Shown here: positions 1 through 7,821 of the stretch, in pieces | Layout of the letters: every line of letters begins with the position of its first letter | Numbering within the stretch: the first letter of the stretch is position 1 | NCBI GenBank assembly: GCA_002296055.1 | Contig: DBHE01000261.1 | Coordinates: 1 to 30,736 of the forward strand | DNA: 30,736 bases | Source of the DNA: Pseudomonadaceae bacterium UBA836 | GTDB taxonomy: Bacteria; Pseudomonadota; Gammaproteobacteria; Pseudomonadales; Pseudomonadaceae | Direction: 5' to 3' | Program-made: the position numbers and the translations under genes | Notes under the pieces: generated by a model | Seen by the model: only the letters and a program-made list of their open reading frames with translations | What the model was told of the DNA's origin: nothing | Database searches by the model: none

Positions 1-188
1 GCGCGCCTTTGGCTAAACCAATACTCAAAATAAAAGTAACCAACCGACGCGCGCGCAGCAGCGACAGCACGCAGGGCGCTGGCGGCAATGAGCTGAGCAG
101 TCATAAGAGTCATGGCGTAGTTACCTTTGGACGATGTCTCGACTCTAACGGATCAGTTACGCGCGACGCAACCCCCTTCTTTCGCGAA
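1..188. other. Left edge, possible truncated minus-strand gene
   Basis: On the minus strand an ATG at 113 (with a second at 104) opens a frame that stays free of stops to the window edge, about 37 codons. It begins with a short Ala-rich, weakly hydrophobic stretch. An AAAGG sequence lies about 10 bases upstream. This could be the start of a gene downstream of the helicase, but an open frame this short also occurs by chance. I do not recognise the product. Nothing else is evident before the helicase stop codon. Confidence 0.25.
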
Positions 189-1520
189 TCAGCGCCGCTT
201 GGGCGGCGCTAATCCATCGGAGGACGTCACTACCTGCCCCACCGGTGGCCGCGACGGGCGCTTGCCAGCTTTGGGCTTTTTCGGCCTGGCCGCTGCTTTC
301 TTGCCGTCTTTTTTGCTGTCTTTCTTTTTCTTGCTACCGACCGGTTTACCGGAGGATTTGACCTTCTTTGGGCCCTTGAAGCTACCAGGTACCTCAGCCA
401 GCAGGCGGCGCTCGAACTGACGGCGCAGATAGCGCTCAATGCTCGACATCAGGTTCCACTCGTGCGGGCTGACCAACGAAATTGCCAAACCTTCAGCGCC
501 GGCACGACCGGTACGCCCGACCCGATGCAGATAATCATCACCGCTGCGCGGCATGTCGAAGTTCACCACGCGATCCAGCTCAACGATATCCAAGCCCCGC
601 GCCGCAACGTCGGTCGCGACCAAAATGCCGTTGGCGCCCTGCTTGAAGCGCTCCACCGCCATGTAGCGGTCTTTCTGATCCTTTTCACCGTGCAGCACAT
701 AGACCCGCAGATCGAGTGCGCGCAGCACGCCGTTGATGCGATCGGCCATTACCCTGGTGTTGGTGAAGACAATGGTCTTGCCTTCGCCCTGATTCAGCAT
801 CAGCCATTTGAGCATGGCTTCCTTGTGGGTGTTGTCGTCCGCGGGGATGACCTGCTGGGTGATGCTCGGGGTGTCGTCGCGCACCGAGTTCAACTCCAGA
901 ATCTGCGGCTCGGTCAACACCGAGTCGATCATCCGCTGCAAACCACGGTTGCCCTTGGTAGCAGAGAACAGCATGGTCTGACGCTGCGCAGGGCAAGCCT
1001 CGGCGAGCTTGCCAACATCCTCGGCAAAGCCCATATCCAGCATGCGGTCTGCTTCATCCAGCACCAGCGTCTGTACTGCGGTCAGTTCCAGATTACCGGC
1101 CGTAAGCTGCTCCAGAGCACGCCCGGGCGTGGCGACCACAATGTCGGGATTCTTGCGCAAACGCGCCGCCTGCACCCTGAAATCCTCACCACCGGTAACC
1201 TGCTCTGCCTTGAGAAAAGTGAATTGCGCCAATGCGGCAATATCCTTCAGCACCTGCCTGGCAAGCTCACGGGTCGGCACCAGAATCAGGCCGCGCGGGG
1301 CCAGCGGCTTGCTGTCGTCTTGCAATAGCCGCTGCAGCATGGGCAGTACATAGGCAGCAGTTTTGCCACTGCCGGTCTGCGCAATCACGTAAAGGTCACG
1401 CCCTTCGATGGCAGCAGGAATAGCCTGTTGCTGCACCTCGGTGGGCTGCTGGAAAGACAGTTCGGCAAGCGCTTTCAGAAGGCGCTCGTGCAATTGGAGT
1501 TCGCTGAACAAAAGAGTCAC
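189..1520 (-). CDS. DEAD-box ATP-dependent RNA helicase (DeaD/SrmB-like)
   Basis: ATP-dependent RNA unwinding in the cytoplasm, typically in ribosome assembly, mRNA turnover or translation. All main superfamily 2 motifs are visible: AQTGSGKT (residues 47-54), PTRELA (82-87), DEAD (155-158), SAT (186-188) and HRVGRTGR (332-339). After the helicase core comes a Lys-rich tail (about residues 380-430) that probably binds RNA. The sequence recalls the P. aeruginosa helicase called DeaD (PA2840, from memory), including the ending around DGLAPPKRR. I chose the GTG at 1520 because the family begins close to LFSELxLHERLLKA. An upstream GTG at 1550 adds ten residues unlike the family. A perfect 8-bp inverted repeat (191-210) overlaps the stop codon but lacks a T-run. 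The gene is transcribed alone and is probably housekeeping. Confidence 0.93.
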   Translation of the reverse strand: MTLLFSELQLHERLLKALAELSFQQPTEVQQQAIPAAIEGRDLYVIAQTGSGKTAAYVLPMLQRLLQDDSKPLAPRGLILVPTRELARQVLKDIAALAQFTFLKAEQVTGGEDFRVQAARLRKNPDIVVATPGRALEQLTAGNLELTAVQTLVLDEADRMLDMGFAEDVGKLAEACPAQRQTMLFSATKGNRGLQRMIDSVLTEPQILELNSVRDDTPSITQQVIPADDNTHKEAMLKWLMLNQGEGKTIVFTNTRVMADRINGVLRALDLRVYVLHGEKDQKDRYMAVERFKQGANGILVATDVAARGLDIVELDRVVNFDMPRSGDDYLHRVGRTGRAGAEGLAISLVSPHEWNLMSSIERYLRRQFERRLLAEVPGSFKGPKKVKSSGKPVGSKKKKDSKKDGKKAAARPKKPKAGKRPSRPPVGQVVTSSDGLAPPKRR

Positions 1521-1604
1521 TCGGTCGGTTGGTCTGCTCGGGAGAAGCACGCAGTTTAGCAGACTGGCAAGCCGGACTCAGGGAAAGGAGGCAGGAGAAG
1601 CAAT

Positions 1605-1632
1605 AAAAAAGGGGGTATCCGAAGATACCCCC
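1605..1632 (-). terminator. Rho-independent terminator of first DUF1302-DUF1329 operon
   Basis: A 9-bp GC-rich stem (1611-1619 with 1624-1632) is closed by a TTCG tetraloop on the minus strand and followed on that strand by six T residues. It lies about 30 bases past the DUF1329 stop codon, so it ends the minus-strand operon. Confidence 0.85.
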
Positions 1633-1663
1633 TAAAACCCAAACATCAAAGCAGCATCAGAGC

Positions 1664-3034
1664 TTAACGGATACCCGAGGCACGCAGGGCAGCCGGTGTG
1701 AACTGATTGTAGGAAGGAGTGTAATCCAGGTTCGGAGCAGACACCTCTTCAGTGTACATACCCAAAGCGATGTAACGGCCTGCCAGCAGGTCGTACAGCG
1801 TTTCTAGCGAATAGCCCGGAATCTTGTAGTCGTAGTTGAAGGACAGGTGACCTTCGCCCACGCGCCAGAGCGTGCCACGGCCGTCATAGTGATCAGCCAG
1901 GCTGATCATCCAGGAGTCTTCGTCAACAAAGAAGTTACGCTGAGCGTAAATATGACGCTGACCTGCCTTGACGTTGCCTTGCACTTCCCACACACGGTGC
2001 AGCTCGAAGCGAGTGTAGTCAGGGTTAACGTGACCAGCCTGCAGCACGTCTTCGTATTTAACGCCGCGCTCGGTCAGCTTGCCGCTGTTGTACGGGATGT
2101 AGATTTCTTTCTTGCCAACCAGCTTCCAGTCGTAGCGATCCGGAGCGCCGTTATACATGGCGAAGTTATCAGAAGTACGCATCCCGTCAGACGCGGTACC
2201 CGGGCCGTCATACGCAACCTGCGGTGCACGACGTACACGACGCTGACCGGCGTTGTACACCCACGCCATACGCGGTTCTTTCAGCTGATCCAGGCTGTCG
2301 TGTACCAGCAGAACGTTACCTGCCAGACGTGCCGGCGCATTTACACGCTGCTTAAAGAACAGCAGGGTGTTGGGCATGCTCGACGCATCGACATCGTCCA
2401 TCAGCTGCGGGTAACCAACTTCTTCTTCCAGCTTGATCAAGGTGAAGGAGCCATTGGTTTGCGGCATTGCCTGCATGTACCAGCGCTGTGCGTTCACACG
2501 ATAGCGCGTGTTGTGGTTCCAGATGATCTCGGCGCCGACCTTGGGAATCGGGAACGCGAAAGTACCGTGACTAAAGTCAGAGATACCATCACCACCGTTG
2601 ACCAGCTTGGCCTGACCGGCAGTTGCCTTCACTTGGTCGTATACCGACTGCGGGTAACCCACAGTACGCTGGCTCTTGTAGACCGGCATACGGAAGGTCT
2701 CAGGATAACGCTCGAACATAGCGACCTGGCCAGGCGTCAGGTTTTCGCGATACTGCTGGTAGTTTTGAGCAGTAATCACGAACTCCGGCTGCTCACCAGC
2801 GAAGGGGTTTTCGTAGAAGTTGTCTTCCAGACGCTGACCCGCGTCGCGCGGCAGGCCGCCAGTCCACTCGGGAATGGTACCGGCCGCATTGCCGGCCTTT
2901 TCTGCACCGATCGGCGTCAGGGATGTGCCAAGCTGGTCAATTTCAGCCTGGCTCAGGGACTGCGCCATAACGGAAGATGCCATCAGGCTCAGAGCCAAAC
3001 CGCCGACACCCAGTAGAGTTTGTTGCATACGCAT
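1664..3034 (-). CDS. DUF1329 family periplasmic protein, copy 1
   Basis: 456-residue member of the DUF1329 family (PF07044), with a fold thought to resemble LolA/LolB lipid carriers. The N-terminus is a classical Sec signal: a short basic start, a Leu/Gly-rich core, and a probable cut after VMA before QSLSQ. The mature protein is therefore probably periplasmic or outer-membrane attached. The highly conserved middle includes RRVRRAP, KKEIYIPYNS and the tract RHIYAQRNFFVDEDSWMI, which recur unchanged in the second copy. It follows the DUF1302 gene by 29 bases with a strong ribosome site (AAGGAG), so the two are co-transcribed. No substrate is established. Pairing with a barrel protein, and the frequent presence of this pair near genes for hydrophobic substrate catabolism, suggests handling of a lipid-like molecule; that is inference. 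Confidence 0.9.
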   Translation of the reverse strand: MRMQQTLLGVGGLALSLMASSVMAQSLSQAEIDQLGTSLTPIGAEKAGNAAGTIPEWTGGLPRDAGQRLEDNFYENPFAGEQPEFVITAQNYQQYRENLTPGQVAMFERYPETFRMPVYKSQRTVGYPQSVYDQVKATAGQAKLVNGGDGISDFSHGTFAFPIPKVGAEIIWNHNTRYRVNAQRWYMQAMPQTNGSFTLIKLEEEVGYPQLMDDVDASSMPNTLLFFKQRVNAPARLAGNVLLVHDSLDQLKEPRMAWVYNAGQRRVRRAPQVAYDGPGTASDGMRTSDNFAMYNGAPDRYDWKLVGKKEIYIPYNSGKLTERGVKYEDVLQAGHVNPDYTRFELHRVWEVQGNVKAGQRHIYAQRNFFVDEDSWMISLADHYDGRGTLWRVGEGHLSFNYDYKIPGYSLETLYDLLAGRYIALGMYTEEVSAPNLDYTPSYNQFTPAALRASGIR

Positions 3035-3063
3035 ATTGTTATTTCTCCTTATGGTCAGCCAGA

Positions 3064-4860
3064 TCAGAAGCTTACGCTGAAGCTGACAGACGCGAAGTCG
3101 CGGTCGACCTGGTTGTTATACTTGCCATCAAAGAAATTGGTATAGCTGAGGCTGGCGTTGTACTTGTTACCGTAGTCCGCATCCAGACCAATGCTCACAG
3201 ATTTTGCGTCTTCAGTGAAGTTCGGACCGTAGCCTTCGACGTCATGCGACCAAGCCAGAGTCGGACTCAGGTTGATACCTGCGATTACGTTGCTGTAGTC
3301 CAGCTTGCTGCGGATACGATAGCCCCAAGACCAACCAGTGTAGAAACCATCGTTTTCGCACCAGCTGTTTCGATAAGTGGAGGTGTTCCCAGACTGCGAG
3401 GAGCAGGTCCCCGGCGCACCGGTGTTTGGTGCATCCGATGCCAGCCAGGGGCTCTGACCAAACAGAGAGTCACGACCATATTTGGTGGTGTCACCCAAAC
3501 CGCCGATGTGGTTTACACCGACCTCACCGACCAACGACAGGCGGCTAGCACCGAGCACCCGCTCGATGAACTTGATGGCGGTAACCTGAGCCTGGAAGAA
3601 CTCTTTACGATCGTAACCCGGGAGATACGAACCAGCAGGCAAGCCGTCTAGGTTGCGGTGAGTGTTGTCCTCAAATGCAGCACCAGTAGTCAGAGCAGCA
3701 CGACTCATGTCACCAGTGTTGATCTGCATCGGCATGTTCGGGCGATAGCTCACTTCGCCACCCAAAGACACGCCGCCGACGCTAGTCTGGAAGCTAACAC
3801 CATATAGGCGAATGTCTTCCGGATACTCGAAGAAATACCCCGCACCTGCAGTGGCGCCGTCGATACCAGTTGTAGTGCCAGTGATATTCGAATAAATCGG
3901 TGCACGGCTATGATAATTCATAGCGTAAAAACCAAACTCTGAGTCATTCAGCTCAGGCACGAACCAGCGGAACGCGACACCGAACTGACCATCATCCGAT
4001 GCTTCCTTATTGTGGCTTGCGCGAACAATGTAGCTGCCGGCCGGCTGTTCACCTTGAGGGCGATCGTCCAAAGCGTACACCAGACGATCCACGCAGCCCT
4101 CTGCCAAAGTATCGGCCCCGAAGAACGTACCGCAGTTGTCAAGCGCATAGGGCGCCCACTTGATCTGGTAGAAAGCTTCCATGCTCAGGTTTTCAGTCAA
4201 ACCCTGTGAGAGATACAGCATCTCTACCGGGAGCAAGCCTTCCTTCAACTCAGCCCCCGGACGGCGCAAAGCGGCTACGTCAATCGGGTTAATCGAGTTG
4301 ATTGAGTTCTGAATAAACGTCGACTCCCCCCAACTCACAACCTGACGGCCTAAACGCACGTTACCTGGATTATTGCCGATGAAATAGTTGTGATAGACGA
4401 AGGCGTCCAGCAGAGCAACACCGGACGATTTTACGAGCGGATTACGCCCGTCGTCGCTGATATCGTAGAAACGCTGGCTACCGTCCTTAGTTTCGAAGTC
4501 GTACCAGTATTTGCCCCGAATGAACGCGCCGGAATTACCATAACGTAGCTCTAAGTCATGCACGCCACGGAAAATCTTGGAGAAGATGTCACCCTTGTCA
4601 TAGTTGAGGCGGCCGTCATCGGACGTCCTCGCCACAGCCTGACCACCCATGTCCTCACCATTGCGAACGGTATCAACGTGGATGAATCGTTTATCAGCAT
4701 CGGCGGTAGAGACACTCATACCAATGGAGAGCTGCGAGTCCAGCTGCCCCTGAACTTCACCGATGTTGAAAGTAACTGCCCCTGCCGATCCAGAGAAACT
4801 GGCTAGGCCAATTGCCAGTGGCAAAGCGGCCAGAGACCAAGCATGCATTTTTTTTGTCAT
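3064..4860 (-). CDS. DUF1302 family outer-membrane beta-barrel protein, copy 1
   Basis: 598 residues, DUF1302 (PF06980). It begins with a signal peptide (MTKKMHAWSLAALPLA..., probable cut after SAGA) and ends in Phe (SFSVSF), the usual outer-membrane insertion signal. Alternating aromatic/polar strands through the body fit a beta-barrel. Two cysteine pairs, near residues 241/254 and 485/500, could form disulfides in surface loops. The stretches between and beside them differ strongly from the second copy, while the strands are nearly identical. First gene of a two-gene operon with DUF1329. The ribosome site is GGAGCAGCAC upstream of the ATG, the same leader sequence as copy 2. Likely role: a channel or receptor for hydrophobic molecules, not demonstrated by sequence alone. 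Confidence 0.9.
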   Translation of the reverse strand: MTKKMHAWSLAALPLAIGLASFSGSAGAVTFNIGEVQGQLDSQLSIGMSVSTADADKRFIHVDTVRNGEDMGGQAVARTSDDGRLNYDKGDIFSKIFRGVHDLELRYGNSGAFIRGKYWYDFETKDGSQRFYDISDDGRNPLVKSSGVALLDAFVYHNYFIGNNPGNVRLGRQVVSWGESTFIQNSINSINPIDVAALRRPGAELKEGLLPVEMLYLSQGLTENLSMEAFYQIKWAPYALDNCGTFFGADTLAEGCVDRLVYALDDRPQGEQPAGSYIVRASHNKEASDDGQFGVAFRWFVPELNDSEFGFYAMNYHSRAPIYSNITGTTTGIDGATAGAGYFFEYPEDIRLYGVSFQTSVGGVSLGGEVSYRPNMPMQINTGDMSRAALTTGAAFEDNTHRNLDGLPAGSYLPGYDRKEFFQAQVTAIKFIERVLGASRLSLVGEVGVNHIGGLGDTTKYGRDSLFGQSPWLASDAPNTGAPGTCSSQSGNTSTYRNSWCENDGFYTGWSWGYRIRSKLDYSNVIAGINLSPTLAWSHDVEGYGPNFTEDAKSVSIGLDADYGNKYNASLSYTNFFDGKYNNQVDRDFASVSFSVSF

Positions 4861-4948
4861 TGTGCTGCTCCGTTAGATTGAATCATGGGTTCAAGACGAC
4901 GCAGGCCGTCTAGCACCGGGGACAAGTCTGTCATGAGATTGGAACGCG

Positions 4949-4965
4949 ATTTGGCCGATTAGGAC
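4949..4965. promoter_or_regulatory. Putative AraC-regulator half-site, module 1
   Basis: ATTTGGCCGATTAGGAC matches ATTTGGCCAAGAAGGAC of module 2 (9732-9748) at 14 of 17 positions. It sits 89-105 bases upstream of the DUF1302 start. The left arm of the dyad seen in module 2 is degenerate here. Confidence 0.5.
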
Positions 4966-5032
4966 GAGTTTTTTGTCCGCTCAGGACATTCATGCTCTGA
5001 ATACCCCAGAGCCAAGGCCCGCAATTATCCGT

Positions 5033-5046
5033 TGCAAAATTTTGCA
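5033..5046. promoter_or_regulatory. Perfect 14-bp palindrome upstream of AraC regulator 1
   Basis: TGCAAAATTTTGCA is fully self-complementary and lies 76-89 bases before the regulator start, in the AT-rich part of the intergenic region. It is a candidate operator for the regulator or another factor. It has no counterpart in the second module. Confidence 0.35.
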
Positions 5047-5121
5047 CAATCCCCCTGGCTGCTTTATTGTTTAGGTGTAGGCAGTCAACAAACAATAATA
5101 AAACCGAGGCCCACAGTGCCC

Positions 5122-6165
5122 ATGATTCCACAGATTCAATCCCTCTCCTCCGAGCGCGTGAACGAACGTTGTTTTTGGGCCCAAGGCATTGCCCAGGGGC
5201 TGGAACTCTATGGCAAATCCCTGCGCGATCTGCCCAGTGACCTGCGCCAGCACTGCAAAGCTGCAGACCTGAGCCAAAACCACATCAGTCAAAGTGATAT
5301 CAACCGCCTTTGGAATGCCGCCGCCCGGCTGTCCCAAGACGAATGCTTCGGCCTGCGAATGGGCCGTCATTATCAGTCCAACACACTATCACTGCTGGCC
5401 CTGGCGGCCGCCTCGAGCGAAACCCTGGGCGACGCCATTCAGCGCGTTATTCGCTTCATGCCGGTATTCAGCAGCCAGGTACAGCTGTATTCAGTGGAAG
5501 ACGACCAATACCTCACCCTCTACTTTCAGCCTCGCGGCAACCCGCACCCACTGCACATGGAAGCGGTGATGAGCCAGTGCAACAAGATCTGGGAAGGGCT
5601 TGGTATCGGTAGGGCATCACTGATGCTTGAGGCTCGTCTGCCCGGCGAACACGAGCGCAACCGAGATATGTGTGAGAGCCTACTCGGAAACCGCGTGCGA
5701 CTGGGAGCCAAACGGTTGTCCTTCCGCATTAGCCGACAACTGCTCCGCACCCCCCTGCCCCTCGCTGATGCGTTTCTGCGCAAGCGGCTGGACAGCTCAC
5801 TGGAGGACATGCTCAGTGACCTGCCCAACGTCGACTTTGCCGAGCAGGTAAAACAGCGCATTCGAGTACTGGTTGCCGAACGCGAAGTGTCAGAGGAGTT
5901 GGTGGCTACGCCCTTCAATATGAGCCCGCGCCATCTGCGCCGCAAACTCAGCGAAGTACAAACCACCTACGAGAAGCTGCTGGATGAAGTACGTATGGAG
6001 CTGGCCATGCGACTGATTCGTGAGGGCAAGCTCAACCTGGGGCGTATTGCATTCGAACTCGGCTTTCTTGACCCCAGCAGCTTCACGCGCGCTTTCCGCC
6101 GCTGGACCGGGATGAGCCCCACCAGCTTTCGTAGCCAAGGCAACCAGAACGCCATTCCCTCCTGA
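5122..6165 (+). CDS. AraC-family transcriptional regulator 1 (Arabinose_bd + HTH_18)
   Basis: 347 residues. The N-terminal two thirds resemble the PF12625 ligand/dimerisation domain found in VqsM, OruR and VirS-type regulators. The C-terminus is a double helix-turn-helix AraC domain: the first recognition helix contains SPRHLRRKLSE, the second GFLDPSSFTRAFRRWTGMSP. I chose the ATG at 5122, where residues line up position for position with the re-assigned start of regulator 2 (17 residues before the FW pair). The frame is open further upstream to 5032 but across the promoter region. It is divergent from DUF1302 copy 1, which it most likely activates on binding an unknown, perhaps fatty or aromatic, ligand. 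It ends at the shared bidirectional terminator near 6390. Confidence 0.9.
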   Translation: MIPQIQSLSSERVNERCFWAQGIAQGLELYGKSLRDLPSDLRQHCKAADLSQNHISQSDINRLWNAAARLSQDECFGLRMGRHYQSNTLSLLALAAASSETLGDAIQRVIRFMPVFSSQVQLYSVEDDQYLTLYFQPRGNPHPLHMEAVMSQCNKIWEGLGIGRASLMLEARLPGEHERNRDMCESLLGNRVRLGAKRLSFRISRQLLRTPLPLADAFLRKRLDSSLEDMLSDLPNVDFAEQVKQRIRVLVAEREVSEELVATPFNMSPRHLRRKLSEVQTTYEKLLDEVRMELAMRLIREGKLNLGRIAFELGFLDPSSFTRAFRRWTGMSPTSFRSQGNQNAIPS

Positions 6166-6377
6166 CCGCCCGCGCCAAGGGCGCGGCGCAAGTCAAGGCC
6201 AGTTCCCCGTCATCCGCAAGGACGCGGTACGCTACCCGCCGACACCTGCCGAGGCAAAAAGCCGGCAAAAACGATGCAGCGCGCGGCCAACTCCGCATCT
6301 AATGGAGCAGTGCCAAATACCCTCGGCTAACTCGCTAAACGACAACTCAGCTATGCGCAGCATCCAGAGCCAGAAAC

Positions 6378-6407
6378 AAAAAAGGGAGCCTTACGGCTCC
6401 CTTTTTT
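6378..6407. terminator. Bidirectional terminator between AraC regulator 1 and DUF1329 copy 2
   Basis: A perfect inverted repeat of 13 bases per arm (A-run plus GGGAGCC, loop TTAC) has T-runs on both strands. It ends transcription of the plus-strand regulator and of the second minus-strand operon, whose stop codon is at 6427. The preceding 6166-6377 interval shows only a small CGCGCC/GGCGCG hairpin and no gene. Confidence 0.85.
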
Positions 6408-6426
6408 GCAGTGCGGTCAACTCAAC

Positions 6427-7797
6427 TCAGCGAACGCCCGAGGCACGCAGTGCGGCCGGGGTGAACTGGTTGTAGCTCGGGTCGAAGTCATACTGCGGAG
6501 CAGAGTTTTCTTCGGTGTACATACCCAGAGCGATATAGCGACCCGCCAGCAGGTCATACAGGGTCTCGATGGAGTAACCCGGAATCTTCTGCTGATAGTT
6601 GAAGCCGATATGGCCTTCACCTACGCGCCACAGAGTACCACGGCCGTCGTAATGATCAGCCAGGGAGATCATCCAGGAGTCTTCGTCCACAAAGAAATTA
6701 CGCTGGGCGTAGATGTGGCGCTGACCATCCTTGACGTTACCCTGCACTTCCCACACACGGTGCAGCTCGAAGCGGGTGAAGTCGGGGTTGATGTGGCCAG
6801 CTTGCAGCACATCATCATACTTCACGCCCGGCTCGGTCAGCTTGCCGCTGTTGTACGGGATGTAGATTTCTTTCTTGCCAACCAGTTTCCAGTCGTAACG
6901 GTCAGGAGCACCGTTATACATGGAGAAGTTGTCAGAAGTACGCATACCGTCAGAGGCAGTACCCGGACCGTCATAAGCAACCTGCGGGGCACGACGTACG
7001 CGGCGCTGACCGGCGTTGTAAACCCAAGCCATACGCGGCTCTTTCAGCTGATCCAGGCTATCGTGCACCAGCAGAACGTTACCCGCCAGACGAGCCGGCG
7101 CATTTACACGCTGCTTGAAGAACAGCAGGGTGTTGGGCATGGTCGACGCGTCTACGTCGGACATCTGCTCCGGATAACCAACCTCTTCTTCCATCTTGAT
7201 CAGCGTGAACGAACCGTTGGTTTGCGGCATGGCCTGCATGTACCAACGGTGGATGTTCAGGCGATAGCGAGTGTTGTGGTTCCAGACCACTTCGGCGCCG
7301 GACTTCGGAATCGGGAAGGCAAAAGAGCCGTGGGCAAAGCCAGAGATACCGTCACCGCCGTTGACCAGTTTGCCCTGACCTGCGGTCGCCTTGACCTGAT
7401 CATAGACCGACTGCGGGAAGCCGACGCTACGCTCAGTCTTGTAGACCGGCATCTTGAAGGTTTCCGGATAACGCTCGAACAGTGCGACCTGGCCAGGAGT
7501 CAGGTTGTCCTTGTACTGCTGGTAGTTCTGAGCAGTAATGACGAACTCGGGCTGGTCGTCCTTGTACGGGCTTTCCAGGAAGTTGTTGGGCAGCGACTGA
7601 CCAGCGTCAGTCGGCAGGCCACCGGTCCACTCGGGGATGGTGCCGGCTGCGTTACCCTCTTTCTGAGCGCCGATCGGCGTCAGGGTAGTGCCCAGAGAAT
7701 CGATTTCAGCCTGGGTCAGGCTTTGAGCCATAACACCCGTTGCCAGCAGGCTGAACGCCAGACCACCGGCGCCGATAAGAGTTGTTTGCATACGCAT
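6427..7797 (-). CDS. DUF1329 family periplasmic protein, copy 2
   Basis: 456 residues, exactly the length of copy 1 and collinear with it without visible gaps. It has a Sec signal peptide with probable cleavage after VMA before QSLTQ. Differences from copy 1 cluster in the first 200 residues and the last 30. The middle, from about LLFFKQRVNAPARL to ADHYDGRGTLWRVGEGH, is almost unchanged. It is 24 bases downstream of DUF1302 copy 2 with ribosome site AGGAGAA, so it is the second gene of an operon. Function as for copy 1: probably a periplasmic carrier or accessory factor for the paired barrel, substrate unknown. Confidence 0.9.
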   Translation of the reverse strand: MRMQTTLIGAGGLAFSLLATGVMAQSLTQAEIDSLGTTLTPIGAQKEGNAAGTIPEWTGGLPTDAGQSLPNNFLESPYKDDQPEFVITAQNYQQYKDNLTPGQVALFERYPETFKMPVYKTERSVGFPQSVYDQVKATAGQGKLVNGGDGISGFAHGSFAFPIPKSGAEVVWNHNTRYRLNIHRWYMQAMPQTNGSFTLIKMEEEVGYPEQMSDVDASTMPNTLLFFKQRVNAPARLAGNVLLVHDSLDQLKEPRMAWVYNAGQRRVRRAPQVAYDGPGTASDGMRTSDNFSMYNGAPDRYDWKLVGKKEIYIPYNSGKLTEPGVKYDDVLQAGHINPDFTRFELHRVWEVQGNVKDGQRHIYAQRNFFVDEDSWMISLADHYDGRGTLWRVGEGHIGFNYQQKIPGYSIETLYDLLAGRYIALGMYTEENSAPQYDFDPSYNQFTPAALRASGVR

Positions 7798-7821
7798 ATT
7801 GTTGTTCTCCTGTGGTCAGTC

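Larger units (their letters stand above)
4861..5121. promoter_or_regulatory. Divergent promoter region, DUF1302 copy 1 / AraC regulator 1
   Basis: This 261-base interval must hold the promoters of both divergent genes. It contains the half-site TTGGCC-N5-GGAC (4951-4965) shared with the second module, a further GGACATTCA (4984-4992) that is also shared, an inverted GGAC/GTCC pair flanking a T-rich stretch (4962-4978), and the palindrome at 5033-5046. I could not assign convincing -35/-10 boxes, as expected for an activator-dependent promoter. Confidence 0.6.

Noticed and set aside
191..210. Perfect AGCGCCGC/GCGGCGCT hairpin at the helicase stop codon as a terminator
   Set aside because: The stem is good, but no T-run follows on the minus strand, so I did not list it as a terminator.
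1847..3016. 389-codon open frame opposite DUF1329 copy 1
   Set aside because: Mirror image of the same codon-bias artefact; no ribosome site and no domain.
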